DNA of 64,000 nt from Pratylenchus scribneri (Eukaryota; Nematoda; Chromadorea; Rhabditida; Pratylenchidae), in the NCBI GenBank assembly GCA_030063045.1, contig JAQSEB010000059.1, positions 5,084,001 through 5,148,000 on the forward strand. The letters run 5' to 3'. Below, in pieces: positions 61,167-64,000 of the stretch; positions within the stretch are counted from its first letter, which is position 1, and every line of letters starts with the position of its first letter. The position numbers and the translations under genes are program-made. The notes beneath the pieces were generated by a model. That model worked only from the letters and a program-made list of their open reading frames with translations. It was not told the DNA's origin and searched no databases.

Positions 61167-62206
61167 ATGATTGATGATGGTCCCCGTCAGCAAACTAAAT
61201 CATCTTCACTACATTATTATCACCGCATTGAATCATTTATTAACCATTTTTATTATCCAATGATCCCAATTAATTATCCAATCCATTCATTTTTATTCCC
61301 GAAAAACTTTCCACCGCCACTTTTGCTTAGTCGAATTAATTTTCGACAAATATGTACGCTTGCAATTCTTCCACCTTCGATCGGCATCATTCTCGTATTC
61401 ATAATTGCCTTATGGCTTCATTCCGAAGAACTTTTCGCATATGATTGGACTTGTGGTGTTAGTCGTAAAAATTATAAATAAAATAACCTCTGCTTCTGTT
61501 GTTATTAATAGATTACGTTCCTGCCATCCGTATCGAGGATGCTTAATTTACAATCTGGCAGAATCTTTTGGAATTTTTCAATTTGTCTTCATATTCCTTT
61601 GCGTGTGATAATAACATTGCGTTATTATTGTAATATTGATACAATTCTTTACACAAATCTTTATTGCATATTTCAAGATTCATTCAATTTGCTTTATCGG
61701 AAGCAGACTAAAAAGCAAATTAACAAAAGCTGGATGCATTCTAAAGGTCCATTATTCTAATTTTCTTATTAGAAAATTCTTTAGGACTTCACAAATATCT
61801 TCAATTGATTTTTCTGATCAGTGGAATGTCAGATCATTTTTTCCTACTCTGCTTGAGTTTAATTGGAGAGCGTGAAAATCCAGAATTACATGTGATCTTC
61901 TTTTCATCATTTTTAATTTCTATTTTCATTCATTTTACTTCACATTTTTATTTGGAAGACATTTATGTCGAATATGAAATTAAAGGCAAGAAAGTACGAA
62001 TGATTCTTTTAGCCTTCCTTTGGCTTCTGATTCCCTTTATTATTATTTGTTTCGCCCTCCATGAACTTTATTGTACTAAATTTTCTTATGAACTTTTTGC
62101 TATTGGCGAATATCTCACAATTCTGACCATTTTTGGCTTTAATTCTATTATTTTTCTCGATTTTCACTCGGAATGTACATTTTTAATAATTCATTACAAA
62201 ATATGA
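61167..62206 (+). CDS. PGAP2-like (FRAG1/DRAM/SFK1 family) membrane protein
   Basis: PGAP2 acts in Golgi remodelling of the lipid part of GPI anchors. The start is MIDDGPRQQTKSSSLHYYH at 61167. The first helix (LAILPPSIGIILVFIIALWL) is in exon 1, which ends FAYDWTCG. Exon 2 (about 61,512-61,744) starts TFLPSVSRMLNLQSGRIFWN, matching the PGAP2 N/FLPSVSxxIG region, with FSICLHIPLRVIITLRYY. Exon 3 (from 61,783) has LHKYLQLIFLISGM, the MILLAFLWLLIPFIIICFAL helix, LHELYCTKFSYELFAIGEYL and FNSIIFLDFHSE. The HxxYC...Y.LFAIGEYL...DF order is a PGAP2 signature. Joins are in phase. It is only moderately conserved, so the assignment is by pattern. Confidence 0.72.
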
Positions 62207-62352
62207 TTAAAAAGAAAAAATAAAGCATTTATTAGAAATATTTATTCATAACATAACATAAAAATTAGAACAATATAACAAAAATTCATATGAAAATGGA
62301 AAACAACAATGATTATTGAAAAAAAAGAATATCGAATAAATCACAACATCAT

Positions 62353-64000
62353 TCAACAGCACAAAGCCAAACGTCTTCTTTTTCGCTTGATATCCCGTTG
62401 AATTCGATCGAAGACTTTGTTCCTTGTTTCGGGCAAAACGATGAATCCAAATATGAGGGAGAACATCATGCAGCCAGTGAATAAGAAGAAGGAAGAGGAG
62501 CCAAATTTGTCCTGAAAAATAAGAATATTAGGCATAATTTGGGTAATAATAAAGGACTTACGTCAAGCAAAGTGAAGATGACTAAAACAATCAGCCGAAG
62601 AAATTGCGCAGAAACCATTGCAATGCCCCATCCTGTCGCACGAGCCTCGGCAGCAAAAACCTAGAATTAATTTTGACATAAAATTAGGGATTAAGGCAAT
62701 AATAATGACAAACCTCGTTGGCGTAAACACCGGAAATGGCACCCATTCCAAAAGCATAAGCGGCGATGAACAACAGAATGCAGATTATTGGAGCAACTTT
62801 TTCGCCGGTATGTTCAGTGAATGGAAACACAGCAGTGAAGACAAAGCATCCAGCCATACTGAGCAGGTAGAGCAGTCGACGGCCACAGAATTTGAATTTG
62901 AGCACCTGCAAAATAAAAGAACATTAATAATTGATTTTTCATTTTGCAAAACTCACCAAAATTGCACTGGCAACGAGCATGAAAATATTCAATAAGGAGA
63001 TTCCACAGCTTGCTAATTGTGCGTCTAAAATAATTTAAATTAATTTCAAAATTGAGAAATTTTGTCTGTTTACCTGTCTTTGAAAGTTTTGCGGTCTCGA
63101 ATATTTTCTTTGAATAAGCGGCAACTAAAAAACAAAAAATTAAATTAAAATTAATAAAAAAATAAAAATTTTACCTGAGCTGGCTCCACTGAATTGTACT
63201 GAAAACATGAAGAATAGTGCCAAAATCAAGGACCACCGCATCTCGCCATCACGCACAATATCCATGCATCCAACTTTCCTGTGGGTTTTCGCAATCTTGG
63301 CCTCGTGATCCAGCAAATCGAGCTCCTCGTCGACCTTAAAATACAAAAAATGTTAATCAAGCATAAAAACCCATTAAGAACTTACATCATCGGTGCCTTT
63401 TAACAATTTCAGATCATTGTGGGCCTGCACGAATTGATTCCGCAACACATATGAATATTTGGGCGATTCTGGCGAAAATGTTCCCATCACGACCAGTTGT
63501 ATTAGCAAAGGAAACTGAAAAATGTTTTGAAATTAAAATAAGATGATGAAAAATTTACCAGTGGAATGAGAAAAATAAAAATCCATTTCTCATCAGTGCC
63601 AAGCAGGAATGGAAGCCCAATGATGTAGGAGAACAAAATGCCGCAATTTGTGAGGACCTTAAATTTTTTTTCTTTTTGACAATTTTTGACAAAAAAATTT
63701 TTACTTCTGCCATGCAACCGATTGTGCCGCGGAGATTGATTGGGGAAATTTCACTCAGATACATTGGTGCCAGCGTATTGATTCCTGAAATAGAGCAAAA
63801 GTTAAAATTTCATTTATTCTGTGATTTTTGACTCACCCATATTGAATCCCATCACAATTCGGGAAAGGATCATGCCCATGTAGTTGTTTGCCCAATAAGC
63901 GAGGAACATCAAAAATGTGCTGGCCACCACAAGCAAATTGTTGTACATTAAGACTCGCTTCCGCCCATAAGTGTCCGCCAAATAGCCCACAAAACAGCAA
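62353..64000 (-). CDS. SLC2-like sugar transporter (major facilitator superfamily), 5' part beyond right edge
   Basis: A facilitative transporter, probably of hexoses, in the plasma membrane. From the right edge inwards (reading minus): YNNLLVVASTFLMFLAYWAN, MGFNMGINTLAPMYLSEISP, INLRGTIGCMAEVLTN (class GLUT LRG motif), IIGLPFLLGTDEKW, TFSPESPKY (PESPR-type motif), VQFSGASSVAAYSKKIFETA (compare QxxSGxNAxxYYS), KFKFCGRRLLYLLSMAGCF (GRR motif), ISGVYANEVFAAEARATGWG, then LFTGCMMFSLIFGFIVL followed by PETRNKVFDRI (PETK-type motif) and a basic tail ending RRRLALCC. The QLS and STGxxPWF-type glucose-selectivity motifs are altered, so the substrate is uncertain. About six exons visible. Convergent with PGAP2, 146 bp apart. 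Confidence 0.85.

Overview
The window is eukaryotic and almost certainly nematode. It is AT-rich (intergenic DNA is full of short A/T and TTCATT-like strings), introns are mostly 40-60 bp, genes lie close together on both strands, and the protein families are typically nematode: a glutamate-gated chloride channel of the AVR-14 type, a ZP-domain cuticlin-like protein, an innexin, a bestrophin, a Pax6/VAB-3 homologue, an ETR-1/CELF protein and an insulin receptor substrate. I cannot name the species. Several introns appear to use GC rather than GT donors. That, with the general look of the intergenic DNA, makes a clade IV (tylenchid-like) nematode my guess, but this is inference only.

Layout. 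1-1,543 (-): 5' part of a GluCl gene that runs off the left edge. 4,014-6,344 (-): a complete ZP/cuticlin-like gene in eight small exons. 8,382-10,479 (+): an SLC17 transporter. 10,742-15,338 (+): an innexin whose third intron holds a complete ammonium transporter gene on the opposite strand (11,492-13,702). 15.3-17.9 kb: a large minisatellite between two copies of the innexin/bestrophin 3' junction. 17,803-19,419 (-): bestrophin with an apparent 1-base frameshift. 20,190-22,226 (-): MCM-binding protein. 23,016-24,229 (+): methylthioadenosine phosphorylase. 24,401-24,884 (-): TMEM60-like. 25,245-29,439 (-): insulin receptor substrate. 29,926-30,947 (+): LHPP-type phosphatase. 31,137-34,569 (+): a protein with three Plus3-like domains. 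34.6-41.7 kb: long gene-poor stretch with a second array of the same minisatellite and one copy of a dispersed element. 41,716-49,355 (+): Pax6/vab-3. 49,742-51,010 (-): CDK1. 51,569-52,759 and 53,000-53,571 (+): sideroflexin and mitochondrial pyruvate carrier 2, a candidate operon. 53,915-56,160 (-): ETR-1/CELF. 56,869-60,761 (+): a USP deubiquitinase. 61,167-62,206 (+): PGAP2-like. 62,353-64,000 (-): SLC2-like sugar transporter, cut by the right edge.

How the genes relate. This is ordinary chromosomal gene content; there is no phage, CRISPR array or bacterial operon. Functional groupings are loose. Four genes act at excitable or epithelial membranes (GluCl, innexin, bestrophin, SLC17), and two adjacent ones serve the mitochondrial inner membrane (sideroflexin, MPC2). 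The most unusual structures are the gene nested in an innexin intron with a GC donor and a possible in-frame alternative 3' end, the duplicated gene junction carrying an expanded minisatellite, the repeated GC-AG introns, and the triple-Plus3 protein.

Limits. Exon boundaries come from reading frame, splice dinucleotides and family knowledge, without transcripts or database searches. Short or fast-evolving exons in the gene-poor stretches may have been missed.
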